Origin: Mariannaea sp. PMI_226
Lineage: Eukaryota; Ascomycota; Sordariomycetes; Hypocreales; Nectriaceae
Length of the DNA stretch: 64,000 bases
Assembly (NCBI GenBank): GCA_024336345.1
Contig: JANFOG010000002.1
Coordinates: 248,001-312,000 of the forward strand
Direction of reading: 5' to 3'
Both the position numbers and the translations under genes were made by a program. Under the pieces are notes generated by a model. The model did not search any database. It was not told where the DNA came from and saw only the letters and a list, made by a program, of their open reading frames with translations. Shown piece after piece: positions 11,386 to 25,100 of the stretch (positions are counted from its first letter, which is position 1; each line of letters begins with the position of its first letter).

Positions 11386-13123
11386 ATGGATTCGGCTGGA
11401 GATGCTAACTCAGCCTCGCCCGCTGCTCCTCATCAGCCTCCCTACAACTACACCGCGAACCATGGCTACGACCAATCCCAGGAGGTCCAAGACGTGTTGC
11501 GCATGCCTCGAGGTGCCCCGCATCCCGAAGACCAGAACGAAGAGAACGACGACGACCTAGACGATATTTTCGATGATGATGCCGACCTTGACGAAAACGA
11601 GTGGCATGGCGACTCAGGCGACTTGACCAAGTCATACAACCGACAGCGACAACTCAACGGCGCTGACGGTGCTGTGCCTCGATCGAATCAGCAAAAGCCC
11701 ACGGCCAACACATTCGCCAGCGTCGATGATCAAATATCCGCCCTCTCCAAGCATGCTGCCAAGATCCGTCTCGATTCTGTCAAGCAAGACAGCGACAAGG
11801 ATAAGGACAAGTCAGATCGCGCCACCAGTGACCAAGTGCTGGACCAGCGCACCCGAATGATCCTTCTGCAGATGATCAACCGGGGCACTGTCAGCGAGGT
11901 TCACGGCGCCATCAGTACAGGAAAGGAAGCCAACGTCTACGGCTCCGTGCTGTACGATGAAAAGACTGGAGAGACCATTCATCGGGCCATCAAGGTGTAC
12001 AAGACCGCTATTCTGAGCTTCAAGGATCGAGAGCGATACATCACCGGCGAGCACCGTTTCAAGAGCGGCTTCGACAAGGGCAACAACCGAAAGATGGTTC
12101 AACTGTGGGCAGAGAAGGAATTCCGAAACCTGCGACGAATCCACAACGCCGGTATCCCTTGCCCAGAACCTCTCAACTTGAAGCTGCATGTCCTGGCCAT
12201 GGGTTTCCTTGGTGACAAAAAGGGATGGGCTTACCCCCGTCTTCGCGATGCCGTCTTGAAGGGCGATGACATTGACCAGCAGTGGCACAAACTCTATATC
12301 CAACTTCTCGGTCTGATGCGCCGGATCTACCAGGTGTGTCGACTTGTGCACGCCGATTTGAGTGAGTACAACATTCTCTATCACAAGGGTAAACTCTACA
12401 TCATCGATGTGTCTCAGAGTGTCGAGCCTGATCACCCTCGGTCTCTCGAATTCCTACGAATGGACATCAAGAACGTTGGTGACTTCTTCCGAAGAAAAGG
12501 CGTTGATACTCTTGCCGACCGTGCAATTTTCAACTTCATCACGGCTCCGGATGGACCAGTGGAGGAACCCGGAATGTCAGAGGCCATCGAGCAACTATAC
12601 GAGACACGGACGTCCGCCGTCGACGAGGACCAGGCCGCTCAACTTGAGGTCGACAACGAAGTCTTCCGAAACCAGTACATCCCCCAGACACTAGAACAAG
12701 TTTATGATGTCGAAAAGGATGCGCAAAAGGTTGGCAAGGGCGAGGGTAATGAGCTCGTCTACAAGAACTTGCTAGCCGATCAAGTGGTGGAGCCCAAAGG
12801 GGCTGACGAGGAGGGCAGCGAGTCGGATGCTTCTGAAGATGGCGAGGACGCCGACGGTGCTTCGCTCGGAAGCGATGAGTCTGGAGATGAAAGCCGCTTT
12901 GAAAAGGGTCGTCCCCGTGGGCGCAAGTTTGAAGACAAGGATGAGAAAAAGGTAATTATCCCCCTAACTTTTCATAACAGGCCGAAGCCACCAGCGTGCT
13001 AACAAATATTTCCAGCAACACAAGCAAGCCGTCAAGGACGCCAAGCGTGAGAAGCGCAAGGAGAAGATGCCCAAGCACTTGAAGAAGAAAATAGTTGCAA
13101 GCACGTCTCGCCGGAAGAAATAA
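11386..13123 (+). CDS. RIO1: RIO1 atypical serine/threonine protein kinase
   Basis: Predicted 557-residue RIO1 kinase/ATPase, a cytoplasmic factor for late 40S ribosomal subunit maturation (20S to 18S rRNA processing) and cell-cycle progression. Exons 11386-12951 and 13016-13123; the 64-bp intron adds a last exon of 35 Lys/Arg-rich residues. Visible: acidic N-terminus (residues 51-75), nucleotide loop STGKEANVYG (177-186), ATP-binding Lys203 in AIKVYK, catalytic HADLSEYN (Asp324, Asn329), metal-binding Asp341 in IIDVSQSV, a Glu/Asp/Ser-rich segment, then the basic tail that ends in SRRKK. The first exon reads open through the donor and ends a few codons later, so an unspliced reading would lose the conserved basic tail. 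Confidence 0.95.
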
Positions 13124-13775
13124 ATAAATAAATAACCACGCTCTTTTGTGTTACCAAACAACTAAAGGCCAAAACCAAAACAAGTAACCAAACAGCACAC
13201 GCTACGGGGTTCCACGGAGAAAAAAAGGACCAAGTACTTGGTGTTGACAAGGGGGAACCTGCGATCGGATGATGAGCCTTGATTTGTCGCTCAAGCGTAT
13301 AAGGAAACAAGACGGTTTATCACTGAGTTGTGTAACCTCTTGGTGTCTGGCGCTGGGATGCGATCTGACACCCCCAATTGAGGGGGTGGAGGACGATCAA
13401 AGAGAGCGCTGACGATTGCGACATGTGCGGAGGTGTATGGTTAAAGGTTACTATTACTTGTGTACGGTGGAAAATCATCAAGCGATGAGCAAAAGTGGTC
13501 AGCCAGGATACATTGATGGCTAGTTATCTAGATGAATGGCCTGGCAGGACACCTGTAGACAAGCAAATGGAGAGCCACTATATCAAGAAAAATTACATTG
13601 GATAGAGAAAACAAAAACAAAGGGATTGAACCATCTGGTGTATGAATTGTTCCCAAATAATATCCTCGCTCCTTCGCGCCAGGTCATTCCAGACCAATTT
13701 GCCTCGCCTCTGAAATTCCATTCCAATACATTGTCCACCCCAACCAACCCCTCTCCCTTGCATCTCCTCCACCCT

Positions 13776-13820
<45 letters not shown>

Positions 13821-13929
13821 GTTGCCTACCCCCTCTATGTTCCCTCATTCTGTCGGCGTATTGGAAATCCGGATCGATGGTTCGAGGAGGAAGAGACACG
13901 AAATATACAAGAAGAGGTGAACCGCGGAC
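13124..13929. other. Convergent 3' spacer between RIO1 and TF gene
   Basis: Contains the presumed 3' ends of both genes and a (TC) microsatellite at 13783-13818. A plus-strand ORF running through the microsatellite into the TF gene is a shadow. Confidence 0.5.
13783..13818. repeat. (TC)18 microsatellite
   Basis: Uninterrupted TC dinucleotide repeat of about 36 bases, about 110 bases beyond the stop codon of the transcription-factor gene, so probably in its 3' untranslated region. Confidence 0.9.
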
Positions 13930-16600
13930 CTAAAAGTAAAACTGCTGCTGTGGTTGTCCGGGAGGCGGCTGAGCTAGAAAGTCAAAGTTCAAGGAATCCA
14001 TCCCGGAGTTCCAAGGATCAGGCGATTCTGGCGAGTCAGCTATGCCTGGAAAGAATAATTCAGGGTGCGGGTGAAAAGACATACCACCCCAAATCGATTC
14101 GTAAAGGTCCATTGGTGCCATGTACTGAGTGGGATCGACGCTAATGGCGCCCATGCTATCGAGTTGAAGGTTGTTGGGCTGCATCTGCTGACCGTAGGGC
14201 ATCCTAGCAGTAATCACGTTAGCAGAAATAAAGTGAGTAGAAGGATGGCGAGATGTGCGCAACACGTACCCGCCAAACTCCTGGAGATTTGCACCCCCGT
14301 TTTGCATCTCGGCCATGGCAAGGGCGGCGTCTTCCCGTGGGTCGCTTCCTTGAGGTGGAACACTTCGGAACTGTCCATTATGCATGACAACTTGAGATCC
14401 AGGCCCAAATGGCATTAGCGGAGTTCTGGTTCCGCTGCCGCCAGCTGATGACTCCCCTTCCTTCTTCAGGTTTGACCCGACGAGGGTACCGTGATCGTAT
14501 ATGCTCTTGAGCGCCGTGAGAGCCCTCCACAACGGTCCAGATAGTTCAATGTCCTTGTCAGTGGTCATCACATGAGGCTCCGAGTTACCCTCGTCCTTTG
14601 CGGCGGTTGCCGAGAGAGCGGCGATGAGGTCACCCTGCAGCTGTCGAACTTCCGGATCGGTCTTGCTCTCAGAAAGAATACCTAACAGTAGTGCAGAGGA
14701 CAAGCCATGGTAGGTAAAAGCCCAACTCCTGGTCGGAATGGCGGAAAGTTGATGCATTGCGAGGAACATGCGGACTGTCTCGGTGAGATTAGTCTTGCAT
14801 CTATCAGCCAGTTCCTTCTTCTGCTCGGGCTCAATATCACAATCTCTCCGCAAGGCCGGGCGGCATGCGACTGAGATGACAAAAGATGTATGGAGGCGGA
14901 TTGCATAGTGCTGGAGTCTGTCGAGTGCCGTTTTGCAACTTTCCTTGAACCGAAGTTGCGCGCAAGTGCGGTTACGTAGAGTCTCAACCGCCTCACAATT
15001 ATCCACCATCTGTGGGTATGTGGCGTTTGTTATCATGTCGGGGTTTAATCGGCGAGATATGATGTCCATTAGGTGATACATTGTCTCGAGATATGAATAG
15101 TTGCCATTGGGGTTGGTCGAGATGACAGGGATAGGGCAGCAGGGGAAGTTGGTCATCGGGTATCTAAGTCAAGCGGTTAGTTATGTTCATGAGCTTGACT
15201 ATTAGAAATTCGAACCTGTCAAAGGAAAGGGAAGTAAGAGTGTCGTGCCAGACACAGCTCCACCAGAGTCTTCGCCGAATCATCTCCTTAGATTGCGTGT
15301 TTGGAGGGGTACTGGCCCGACTCTCGCTGGGAGCTGCCCGATGAAGACCCAGCGACTGGGCCAGACGGCATGTTAATCCCATCAATGCCCATGATGCCTC
15401 AGCCTTCATATCATTGAGGAGAACGAAGCTGGTAAGTAGGAGGGCTTGGATCGAATCGAACGAAGGTCTGAGGGAAAATGAGTATACATGCAACGAAAAA
15501 AAAAAAGAGCATCGGGAGAATCAAACCTAAGAAGAAAGTTTCCAAGCCGAAGGAAATGAAAAGATATTTGAATGTATCTTTGCGAGTCTCTCGTGCGGAT
15601 ATGGTATGGCGACTCGTGGTACTGCGAACCTACCGCTAACACGGCGAAAAGAATGGCTAGCCACGAGGCCGTAACCGGTTTCGATGATCTGGCACCCTTC
15701 GTGGCACTGCGAGATCGATCCTCAAGGTAGACCATCAATTTCGCTTCAAGATCGTCCACATCCATGACAAAACCCCAGAAGGGTTGCGGTATTTCTTTGT
15801 AGGCACGGAAAAGTCTGATCAATGGTCGTCAGCAAAACAGCGCGCCTTCCCTCTCGCCCCCATTTTCCGAGAGCGGGAGAGACACTCACTTTACGACCTC
15901 TCTATCCGAAGGAAGTTCGGTTGAAATATCCTGAGTTAGTTTTTGCAGATGCTGCGACGACATCAGGGGGAAAGGGGCTGAAGTGTCCAAGCCGAGAATC
16001 GACCGCATATCCTGCCGGATGTCGATGCTGTCATTTTTGGTCATTGGTGACGACTGTTGCTCTCGAAGCAGAGCGGGGATACTGTTCTTTCCTAGGTAGC
16101 GGTCTGTTGCAGTCTCTTGCTCTTCTATACTTGCTGTGATCCAACGGTTAGTGGTGGTGTGACCCGAGACAGCCGGGGAGGTGGGTGAAGCTTGCCAATG
16201 GTACGAGGCCAACTATCCTGGCGTTCGACTTTGCGCACCTCCTCTCGAGCATCCGAGAAGGAGAGTGCCCTCTTCCGGTTTGGTTGACTCGTTTCCGAGC
16301 CAGCTCCAGACGCGTTCTTGGAGTTTGAGGAGCGATTGGGCTTATAGGAGCATAGCCGAGGGTGTTCTCTCTTGACGCAGTTCTCACAGGGTTGTTTGTT
16401 GTCACACTTCACCTTGCGTTGGCGGCATGGCCAACAAGCGGTGCCTTGGTATGGATGTCAGTAGATGTGTTCAGGATAGATGAGTGGTGATGAGTCTTAC
16501 CATATCGAACCTTGCGGTGAGAATGGATGATGCGACTGGCCTCCTCCGGCGTCAGCTCATCGATGACCGCCCGCTCCTCTGGGCTGGGGTTCTCAGCCAT
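13930..16600 (-). CDS. Zn2Cys6 transcription factor with fungal-specific regulator domain
   Basis: Predicted 766-residue nuclear regulator in seven exons: 16600-16501, 16444-16196, 16133-15890, 15814-15527, 15467-15216, 15163-14270 and 14203-13930; introns are 52-75 bp. The second is best read as a GC-AG intron (donor GCAAGC, branch CTAAC). The last intron is 66 bp, in frame and stop-free. Binuclear cluster: Cys37, 40, 47, 53, 56 and 65 (CWPCRQRKVKCDNKQPCENC), preceded by a helix-like 34-residue leader. The middle region (TSFVLLNDMKAEASWALMG, then a MIRRRLWWSC-type segment) matches the fungal-specific transcription factor domain. The C-terminus is Pro/Gln-rich, ending QPQQQFYF. The target genes are unknown; the RdRP gene is divergent but shared control is only a possibility. 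Confidence 0.88.
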
Positions 16601-18058
16601 GATTCAGGGACAAGCGGGCGCGTGGCTCCTGGCGGTAGCCACACAACGAAAAGGACACACGACAATTTCTCAGCGGGTGCTTTGCTTGCTTTGGCTGTAG
16701 GCGCAAGACCAAGGTAGAACGAGGGGATCACGAATGCCGAACTCCGAGCGACTCCATGCGGCGGCGAGGGGAAAAGGTCGGGCGGAGAACGGTTCGTGAG
16801 CGGGGCCGCTCGGCTTTGTTTTCTGCAAGATTCGCGCCACAGGCGCCCACGGAAACCGGATTAACAACATGCCGACCGTCCAAATCCGGCTCTCCACAGC
16901 CAAACACCGCCATTATGAGCAAACCCAAGCTTTAAAATCCAGTATATCTAACCTAGAGTGAGGCAGGCAAACTGTGAGTTGTAGGAGAAATATGTTGAAC
17001 GTAGGTGAGCCACTCCAATAGATTGAAACTTAAAACAAGCGAGGAAGAGGAGCCCACCCATACATAATATAGCGTCTGGATCGGAGATTTATTCCTCTCT
17101 TGTTACCAAGGTTGACGCGCATGTGGTTCCTGTGCCTCGTATGATAGAAGGGCTACTGCGGGACCTCGAAGATTTAAATGACTGATTAACTAGTAGATCG
17201 ATCTTTGTCATCGCCGCCTTGCAGTTGGCACGTTCGCCGCAGCTTGCCGCAGATGCCGCCCTCCATCGCCGAGACTACCTTATAGGTTTGGTTGAGATAC
17301 GATCCCTAGACAATATCTATTTTCCTTACCTATATTAAGTAGGTACATAACTTTGCTACAGATCTTGGCGGAACGCTTTAACTGTCGCTCGAAAGTAGGT
17401 TCTTCGGCGGATCGCTTGATACCAAACTAGGGAGGTAATGAGTGTTAGGCGGCTCCTAGAGAACGAAGGGCGGGCGACTTGACAATGTTTTCCTTGACTG
17501 GCGCTGCAACTAAAACGGTTGAAAGCGGAGAGTAAACATTGACAAAACGAGAGTGTTCAAACCGCTGCATCTCATGTACTTTGCGGATAATGCATTTCAA
17601 CTTACCTACTCTCTGCGTAATCACACGTGCCCTCACGTGAGTTGGCTAGAGTTAAGAGCCCCCCAAACAGGACTACATGAGGCTATAGACTACGGTACTA
17701 CTCACTACTCACATCATGTGCAACATTGGGTAACCACACTACCTGCTTTCAGCTGCGCTTTGGGTTACCTAGAAAGCCATCTTTCGCCTAGTATCTACCA
17801 ATATTTTTTGTTAGCTTTCACACCTTTTTCATCACGCTACTTTGGATTGGCTTTGGGTCTTTCAGGAAACCTATTTCTCCAAACCTAAGACCCGAACTTG
17901 CGACGCAAAGAATCCAGCTCTCCACCCCACCACCCGTCTATAACGCCTACTTCTGGTCTTCCTACCCGTTGCCACCCACAGTTGAACAACACTAAGGCAG
18001 CGTGAATTAGCTTGCATACTTCGTGATAGTCGGTGTAGGAGGGCCAGGCTCAGCTGCC
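16601..18058. other. Divergent upstream region of TF and RdRP
   Basis: About 1.45 kb with no supported gene. It contains GTAC/AGGTA-type motifs near 17330-17350 and many short ORFs on both strands. Confidence 0.4.
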
Positions 18059-21000
18059 ATGGCGACTAGGCCTCAACCCTCCAGTAAAACTGAGGAGCTT
18101 CACCGCACAATTCGGTCTCTCAATGCCGATTTTAAGCTCTGTCTCGAGTTTCCCGACCCGACTCTGTCACCGAATAAGCGTAAGCAGCAGCGTCGAACAG
18201 AGGAGCAAGAGCGCATCAATAAGATATACAGTCGATCCCATTTCTTGAGCTTCAACGACCCTGGCCACTTTTCAACTTGCATTGGGTGTTTCCGTGAGCA
18301 GGCAGACCAGCTCTTAAAGCAAAGGGCCACCAAGGAGGAGAAGCAACGGCGATATGCCGACACTCCGACGAACTTGCTCTCCGACCCACATCGCGCCAAC
18401 TCGGCCGTTGAGGAACGGGCCGTCCTGCAAAAGCTCCTATTGAGCATGTTGCAGTCTCCTACTGGAACCAAGCCGAGCCTCCACCGCTTGGACTCGACGC
18501 CGGCCCCGACGCCGGCACGCCGAGCCAGTAGGAGAACACCTCCGGATTTTCAGGATCCTAATCCAAAACGCACCAAAGAACGGTCGGCCGGTGAAATCGA
18601 TCGAGCTGAAAGTGTTGATTGCATCCCGGTCAGAAGTAGATTTTCAGGCCAGCCAGCAACAACACTATCCTATGATGCGAGCACCAATATCGACGTCTAT
18701 TCGACGACCGTTACTCAATCTAGGACTTCGTTTACAGGCCGCTCAATAACTTCCTCTAAGGCTTCATTTTCTCCCTCCGTCTTCTCGACCGGGATCACTG
18801 GCGATGTTTCCCAAAGCCAGGCTACTGCTTCGTCAAATTTCGACTCCTTTGCCTACAGCACACAGCCTCCGTCCCGAGAATCGTTCGAAAAAAGGCTTCA
18901 TCAAGATGGGAAAGGTGATAGCATTCGACAACAACACAGCTCTGCGACCCAATTGATCTCTTCTAATTCTTCTCATCACCTTGAAGTCACAGAAGCACAT
19001 ACTTCGACAATCGGTGTTGGATTTGGCCATGACTCAATAGTAGAAAGGACACAAAGGACAACACATGGTGATTTGGCTCAAATATGGCGTAAGTCGATCT
19101 CCCCTATCAGTTTTGGCGCTTTTGGCACGACTTCTGACCAAGAATAGCCAAATTCCCTAGCCCGGCTCTAAACCAAGCACCATTGATCATCATCTGGGAG
19201 CTGACTAGAGCCGCGATATATTGCAAAGTTGACCTAAGTGGGTGGGATTTGGTTTACAAAAACAACGATAATTGGCACAACCAGTCCAAATTTAGAGCCC
19301 AGATCCTCAACCACCCACTCTTCTTAGGGAAGGGCTTGCCTTCGGCATGTGATTCCAAAACATGGTCTGCAGCGTTAACATCCTTCAGTGCTAGCCATAA
19401 CGTGGTTAGTCTGGTTGCAGAACTGGTTTACACAGAGCAATCTGGCTCGTCTTGCACTATTAAGCTTCAGCGTCCCTGTCTGAAACTTGGGAATAGGCTG
19501 AGCCGTCGTTTTGGAGCAGATAGAATTCTAGAGATCTTACTGCCACCAAGAAACTTCAAGCAAACAAAGGACTATGAGGGACTACCAGCAGCGGCTCATT
19601 GGCTCATAAATTCTTCGTCACACTACTTCTTAGGACGACTCTGGATACCATTCTACACAAATGAAGGAAAGAAAACCAAAAAGAAAGATCTCAAATTGCC
19701 GAATGGAACAGCAAAGTTACGCAGCGTTGTTCAAAACAGGGTATTTCTCTTTGCAGGCGACGGAAATCATTTCCAAGCCCCCGAGGCGGAGTATCCATCC
19801 CCGCGGGAGGCACTGTACCCGTCTATTCGCACTAAAATGAGGCGTTGCGACCTCTTGAATTGGGCAGTGAATATCAAGAAGAATGGTCACCAGCCAATGA
19901 CCAAGCTTTTTTCCCGGCTTGCACTAAGTATGGAACAACAATTTACCTGTCTTGGAAATCGTACGAGATATGCTGACCATACTTTGAAGGTCTGAGCAAT
20001 ACGTGGCCGACGGTGGTTCTAGAGATGTCCCAGATTCGCCGCTGCAAGACTGATATTATAAACGAAGATGTGAACGGGAAGCCCGGAGCTGTAATGAATG
20101 ATGGAATCGGACGAATTTCTCGAAGCCTCGCTCGGAAGGTGGCAGCCTGTCTCAACCTTACCGATACACCATGCGGTTTCCAGGCTCGATTTGGCAGTGC
20201 AAAGGGGATGTGGATTGTCGATGTGAAGGATGATGGTCTTGATGAGGAAGATTGGATTGAGGTATATCCATCGCAAGAAAAATGGAATTGTGACTTTCGG
20301 GATGAACATCACAGAACCTTCGAAGTCCGCGACTGGCCACGAGAACTGAGAACAGCGTCCCTGAACCAACAATTCATTCCTGTCCTTGAGGCACAGGCCC
20401 GTTTTGCCCCTTCCATGCGTAAAACAATTGCAAAACATTTAGCCGACGGTTTACAGAAGGAACTTGACGAGCAAAGAGAAGCTATGGAACATCCGATGGA
20501 CTTTCGCTCTTGGTTACAGCGGACTAGATCCTCAGACCCTCACTCCGCGAATGGAGTCATTCCGTTTGCCGGCGGGCTGCCTGAGAGAGAAGAGGATACC
20601 ATGGCGTATCTTCTTGATGCAGGATTCCATCCAAATAAGCAAAGGTTTCTCTACGAGAAAGCCTGGGAGTTTCGAAGGAGACAAACAGAGCAGCTAAAAA
20701 CGCGGATGAACATTCAGATTCCAAAATCAACTTATGCTTTAATGGTTGTTGATTTCACTGAGGAGCTTGCTGAAGGAGAAGTTCAGCTTGCCTTTTCTTC
20801 CAAGTTTCAGGTTGGGGATGATTCTGATACTTTGCTGGATGGCATTGATGTTCTCGTTGCCAGATCCCCAGCCCATTTTGCAAGCGATATTCAGAAGGTG
20901 AGGGCAGTTTTCAAACCTGGCCTGAGGAAGTTGAAAGACGTCGTGGTGTTTTCCACCAGAGGCAATTCATCACTTGCTGATATGTTATCTGGGGGCGACT

Positions 21001-22130
21001 ATGATGGCGACAGAGCCTGGGTTTGCTGGGACCCTGAAATTGTCCGGAACTTCACCAGTGCGCCTGTACCTCCGATGCCGGATCTTATTGGCCAAGGTTA
21101 CATCCACAAGATTGACACTCGTTTCGAAGATATTTTGAAGATGCATGATGACTTGGATGGCGCATGCACAACCTTCCTGCGAGATGCTTTGGATTTCAAC
21201 ATGAAGCAACCCTTGCTGGGAATTTGCACGAATTTTAAAGAACGGCACTGCTATTATTTAAATAGCGTTACCAGTGACACTGCGGTTGCTCTTTGCACAT
21301 TAGTTAGCCATCTTGTCGACCAGAGCAAGCAGGGGCTGTTGTTTACTGATGATGACTTCAGAAGACTGAAGGAGGATATGAAGATGAAAGCAAAGGAGCC
21401 TGAATACGAAAAGGAGATGAGTTCAAGTTATAGAAATCGCGACGGAAGCACTCATATATTGGATTATCTCAAGTTCGACGTCGCTTACGTGAAAGTCGAG
21501 GAAGGGCTGGAAGCTTTTTCCAAGTCATTTAATAGGGCAAACATCAACTCGTGGGACAGCGATCTATCCCAGCTCTATAATGAGGCGGAGAAGGAGAAGG
21601 CCACTTCCAAGACTTTCAAAGAGATCATGAAACACTTGACTTCTGAGATTCGCCGACTGGAGAGGACGTGGAAGGATGAGATGGGAAAGACCCGCCATGA
21701 AGGCAGTGGTGGTGACTACAAGGACATCATCGATCGACTATGTACCGAGTGGGACTCGATCTCACCACCTCGCGGACTTGAAAACTCAAAGCTGGTGAAG
21801 CTTTACTGTGACGAGTGGAACAGAGACCCGAGGAGGAGTAAATGGGCGCTGCTTAAAGCGTCTACTACTTTCAAGCTGTGTTACGACAGCTGTTCGAAAA
21901 TGCCATGGAAGCTCGCGGGCCAGCAGCTCTGCTGGATCAAGGCTATGGCGTCAAAACACGCCTCGGGCCAAAGCGCGATAGCAGTGACTCCTGAGATGTG
22001 GAGTGTTTTGAAGCCAGATGCGAGAAAGGTCAAGGCCTTTGCTGCTCGTCGTGATGACGCTGAGAGCGTGGCGGTTCTCGAAGAAACGATGGACTTTGAT
22101 GACGGGGGGAATCCGTTTGATGATACGTAG
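18059..22130 (+). CDS. RNA-dependent RNA polymerase (RNA-silencing type)
   Basis: Predicted 1316-residue cellular RdRP of the QDE-1/SAD-1 superfamily, which makes double-stranded RNA from aberrant single-stranded transcripts for Dicer. Exons 18059-19088, 19148-19927 and 19990-22130; introns of 59 bp (donor GTAAGT) and 62 bp (donor GTATGG, branch CTGAC). The second must be spliced because the frame changes there. Visible: a Ser/Thr-rich, poorly conserved first about 330 residues; a conserved block SNTWPTVVLE...GAVMNDGIGR; the catalytic triad in GGDYDGDRAWVCWD (Asp940, 942, 944); and a conserved tail DNFNMKQ-like block (DFNMKQPLLG, LVDQSKQGL). Which fungal clade (quelling or meiotic silencing) it belongs to cannot be decided by eye. 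No Dicer or Argonaute gene is in the window. Confidence 0.93.
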
Positions 22131-25100
22131 ATGCTCTTGCTTGGGCGTCGTTGCCAGTGCAGGTTTACAAACTTGTGCTTTTGTTTCTTTTTCTTTTTCT
22201 TTTTCTTTTTTCTTGTTGTGGGAGAAAGCGAGGCGCACTGGGGCCTGCTTGTTGCGGTAGCAATTCCTTGCTATGGCAAACGGGTTCGGGTTTGAGCATG
22301 GACAATTATTGCATTTAAGGAAATAAATGACGCGGTATTGTTGGATGAATTCTGGGCAGAAGCACGATAACAGCTTTGAAGAAGTGAGATACCCCCAGGT
22401 AATTGGTTGAAGACAGGCTAGTTGGGCAGAGCAGACCGCATACGAGAGGCTTGGAGGAGGAATAATTGGTGTTCAATGCCGATAATCAATTCGATAGACG
22501 TATGGCATCCTCGCCAACAAAATATGCGGTTTATCGCGAATATATCCAAGTACACTCCCTCCCATTAACCCTGGGCTATCACGCGCTCAATGCTAAGCTG
22601 AAAGAGAGAAAAAAGCATCCTGAGGCAGAGAGTGATCGAGCTCTGGTCCGAATGCACCTCATGTCGAACGTCATCATATCTCATATATCTCACCAATGCC
22701 TCACTACTACCTGCATACAGTAGCTCGGCACGCTCTTGGTTGGATGTTTAGTCTTGCATATGAACTTCGTCTATTCGGAACGGCCTCCATTTCCTCTCAG
22801 GAGCTAGGGTTTCGAGGGCAGAATCTCTTGGTGCTTGTTTCTCTGACCTGTAATTTTGCAAGTGGGGTCAAGTCAGTTCCTGATGTGAGGTCTGTACATT
22901 AACATCAATAATAATAACAACAATAAATCATCAGTTAGGCCAGGCCTGCCTCTATGCATGGCCGCAACCTGCCAATTTGACAATTGGGGACGGCCGGCGG
23001 CGTGCATGGGCAAGCTAGTTTATATATATAATGATAACCTCAGAAGCATTAGTCAACCAGATCAACGGTTGCCCTGTCTTATCTCCACGGGGGAATCCGG
23101 CAGAGGGTCCGTCTCAAAGTAAAAAGGCAGGGATCCTACTGGATTTAAATTTAGTCAAATGAATGGGGGTGAACAGGTGCTTATTTCAAGAAGTGGAGGA
23201 AATCTCCCCAGGCGAGGCAGGCCACTTCGCCAAGAGTTTGTGGTTTTGATGGAGGTCACCTTTGTAGATGGCGCTTTTGAGGACGAATTGGTCTGTGGTT
23301 CGTGGGAGGAGTCATCGTTTAGTGACTAATTCTCAGTCTCTCTACGTATTACTTAGGTATGAAACCACTACTGTGGTATGCTAATGATAATGTGGCATTG
23401 CGCATGCGTATAGGTTACCGGGCCGGTCCAGGATGTGTGTGTCAGAAGCTCCAGCTTTGATCACAAAAAATGGAGTCTGTCTCGTCATGACTCCCTCTCG
23501 CTCTGGGAGGGGCTCTGCATTGTTTGTACGCGATGGGGAGATGTGACGCCATAGCCAGATGCAAGATGAGCTGGAGATGAAGGTGAAAGGGGTCAAAATG
23601 GTTGGTAAAATGTACATAATAGAATAGCAGCCCCAGTATCAATAAATGGATGAAACCCTGCCGGCGATGTTGAATCAATCGATTCCCCCTATAGCATGGC
23701 ATCAGACTGGTTGCAACTCACTATTATGGTACCGCACATACAAAGCTGCATGCACTAAAGCCCAAGAGCCTCATAGTAGGTAGGGACTAAGGACGACCCA
23801 CTCGCAAGATCATCAATTATCACAAGTTAGTTCCCAGGCCAGGGCACCAACGTGTTGTGGGTGGACCAGTCTAAAAAGTGGCAGAGGCAAAGTTGACGGC
23901 AACGGATCTTCAGAGCCGGTCTTGTCCGAAGATGAGTCGTGCAGGGCTCGTACTTACGAGCAAACCAGAATGAGCGTTTGAGGAACTGGAAAAAAAAACC
24001 CCCAATGCTGAATGCTTCGGCTGGGGTGCCTATAGGCATGTTGCCCAACAGCTAACGTTTGTAAACGTTTGTTGAGTGGAGTTGAGTGAAGTTGAGGTGA
24101 TAACATGGCCCGGTCTCGAGAACCAAGTAGGAAGCAGGGTCAAAACACAAAACAAACAAATTCCGTCAGGTGCTCTCCGGACACCACGTGATGTGATGTA
24201 TGCCTTCATATATCTGCCTAGCTGCAACAATCACCAGAGAGAGTTATGCGTCCTGTACCGTGCCATGCCCAAGGTCCCATCATGCCAGGGCTAGAGAGGT
24301 GCATTATGCATGGAAGCCCCGGTGGAAGCCGGTTCGCATGCTTCTGGCGCCGCGGGAATAAAAAAAAGAAAAGCAACATCGGTGGGTTTATTCGTGGAAA
24401 GATGACGGTTGAATCGGCACATACTGAATGGGCCCAGCGCCGTACAGCGCAATATGACATAAAAATGCAGGCAATCAAATTACAACTGTTGATGTATTTT
24501 TTTTATTAAATCAATCCTCAAAAGAGGGGGAAAAGAAAGGATTGAGTTGGGTAGATATCTCGTATTTCATCAGGTGGGAGCGAAGACAAGGGTGTTTTGA
24601 GGGACGGAGCCGCTTTGATCAATGCCGGTAACGCAGAGGAACTGAGAGAGAGACTGCTATGCTTGAAACCCAGAATATGAACTACGAAAGGAAAAGAAAA
24701 AAAAAACCTCTCGCCATCGCCCGCCTTGGCCACCACCCTCTCTCATCGCTCAAGCCGACGCACAAGTGCTTTTCCTTCTAATACAGAGTAGTAGAGCCCA
24801 ACCATAACGCCACCTTTATTACCGAGAAGCTGGAACGACTTTTTTTTTTCCCTCTTTCTTTTGTCCCGCAACAGGGCCGGAAGGGCGGGACTGGCGGCGG
24901 CTCAGGGTGCCATTCACTCCACTAGCAGGTACCTGTTTTAGCGGGCCGTCTCACACTAACGTAGGGCGTTTGCGCCTTGGGAAGAAAAAAAAAAACTCGC
25001 GATATCTTCCTAGTGGTTACCTTGGTTAGGAGGAGCCTCTTTTTTTTTTTTTCCTTTCTTTCTTCCACGCGAGATGATATGCGTCGTTTGCTATTTGCCA

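Noticed and set aside
11812..12435. 207-codon minus-strand ORF
   Set aside because: Antisense shadow of the RIO1 kinase domain.
13536..14144. 202-codon plus-strand ORF
   Set aside because: Runs through a TC microsatellite and is antisense to the last exon of the transcription factor.
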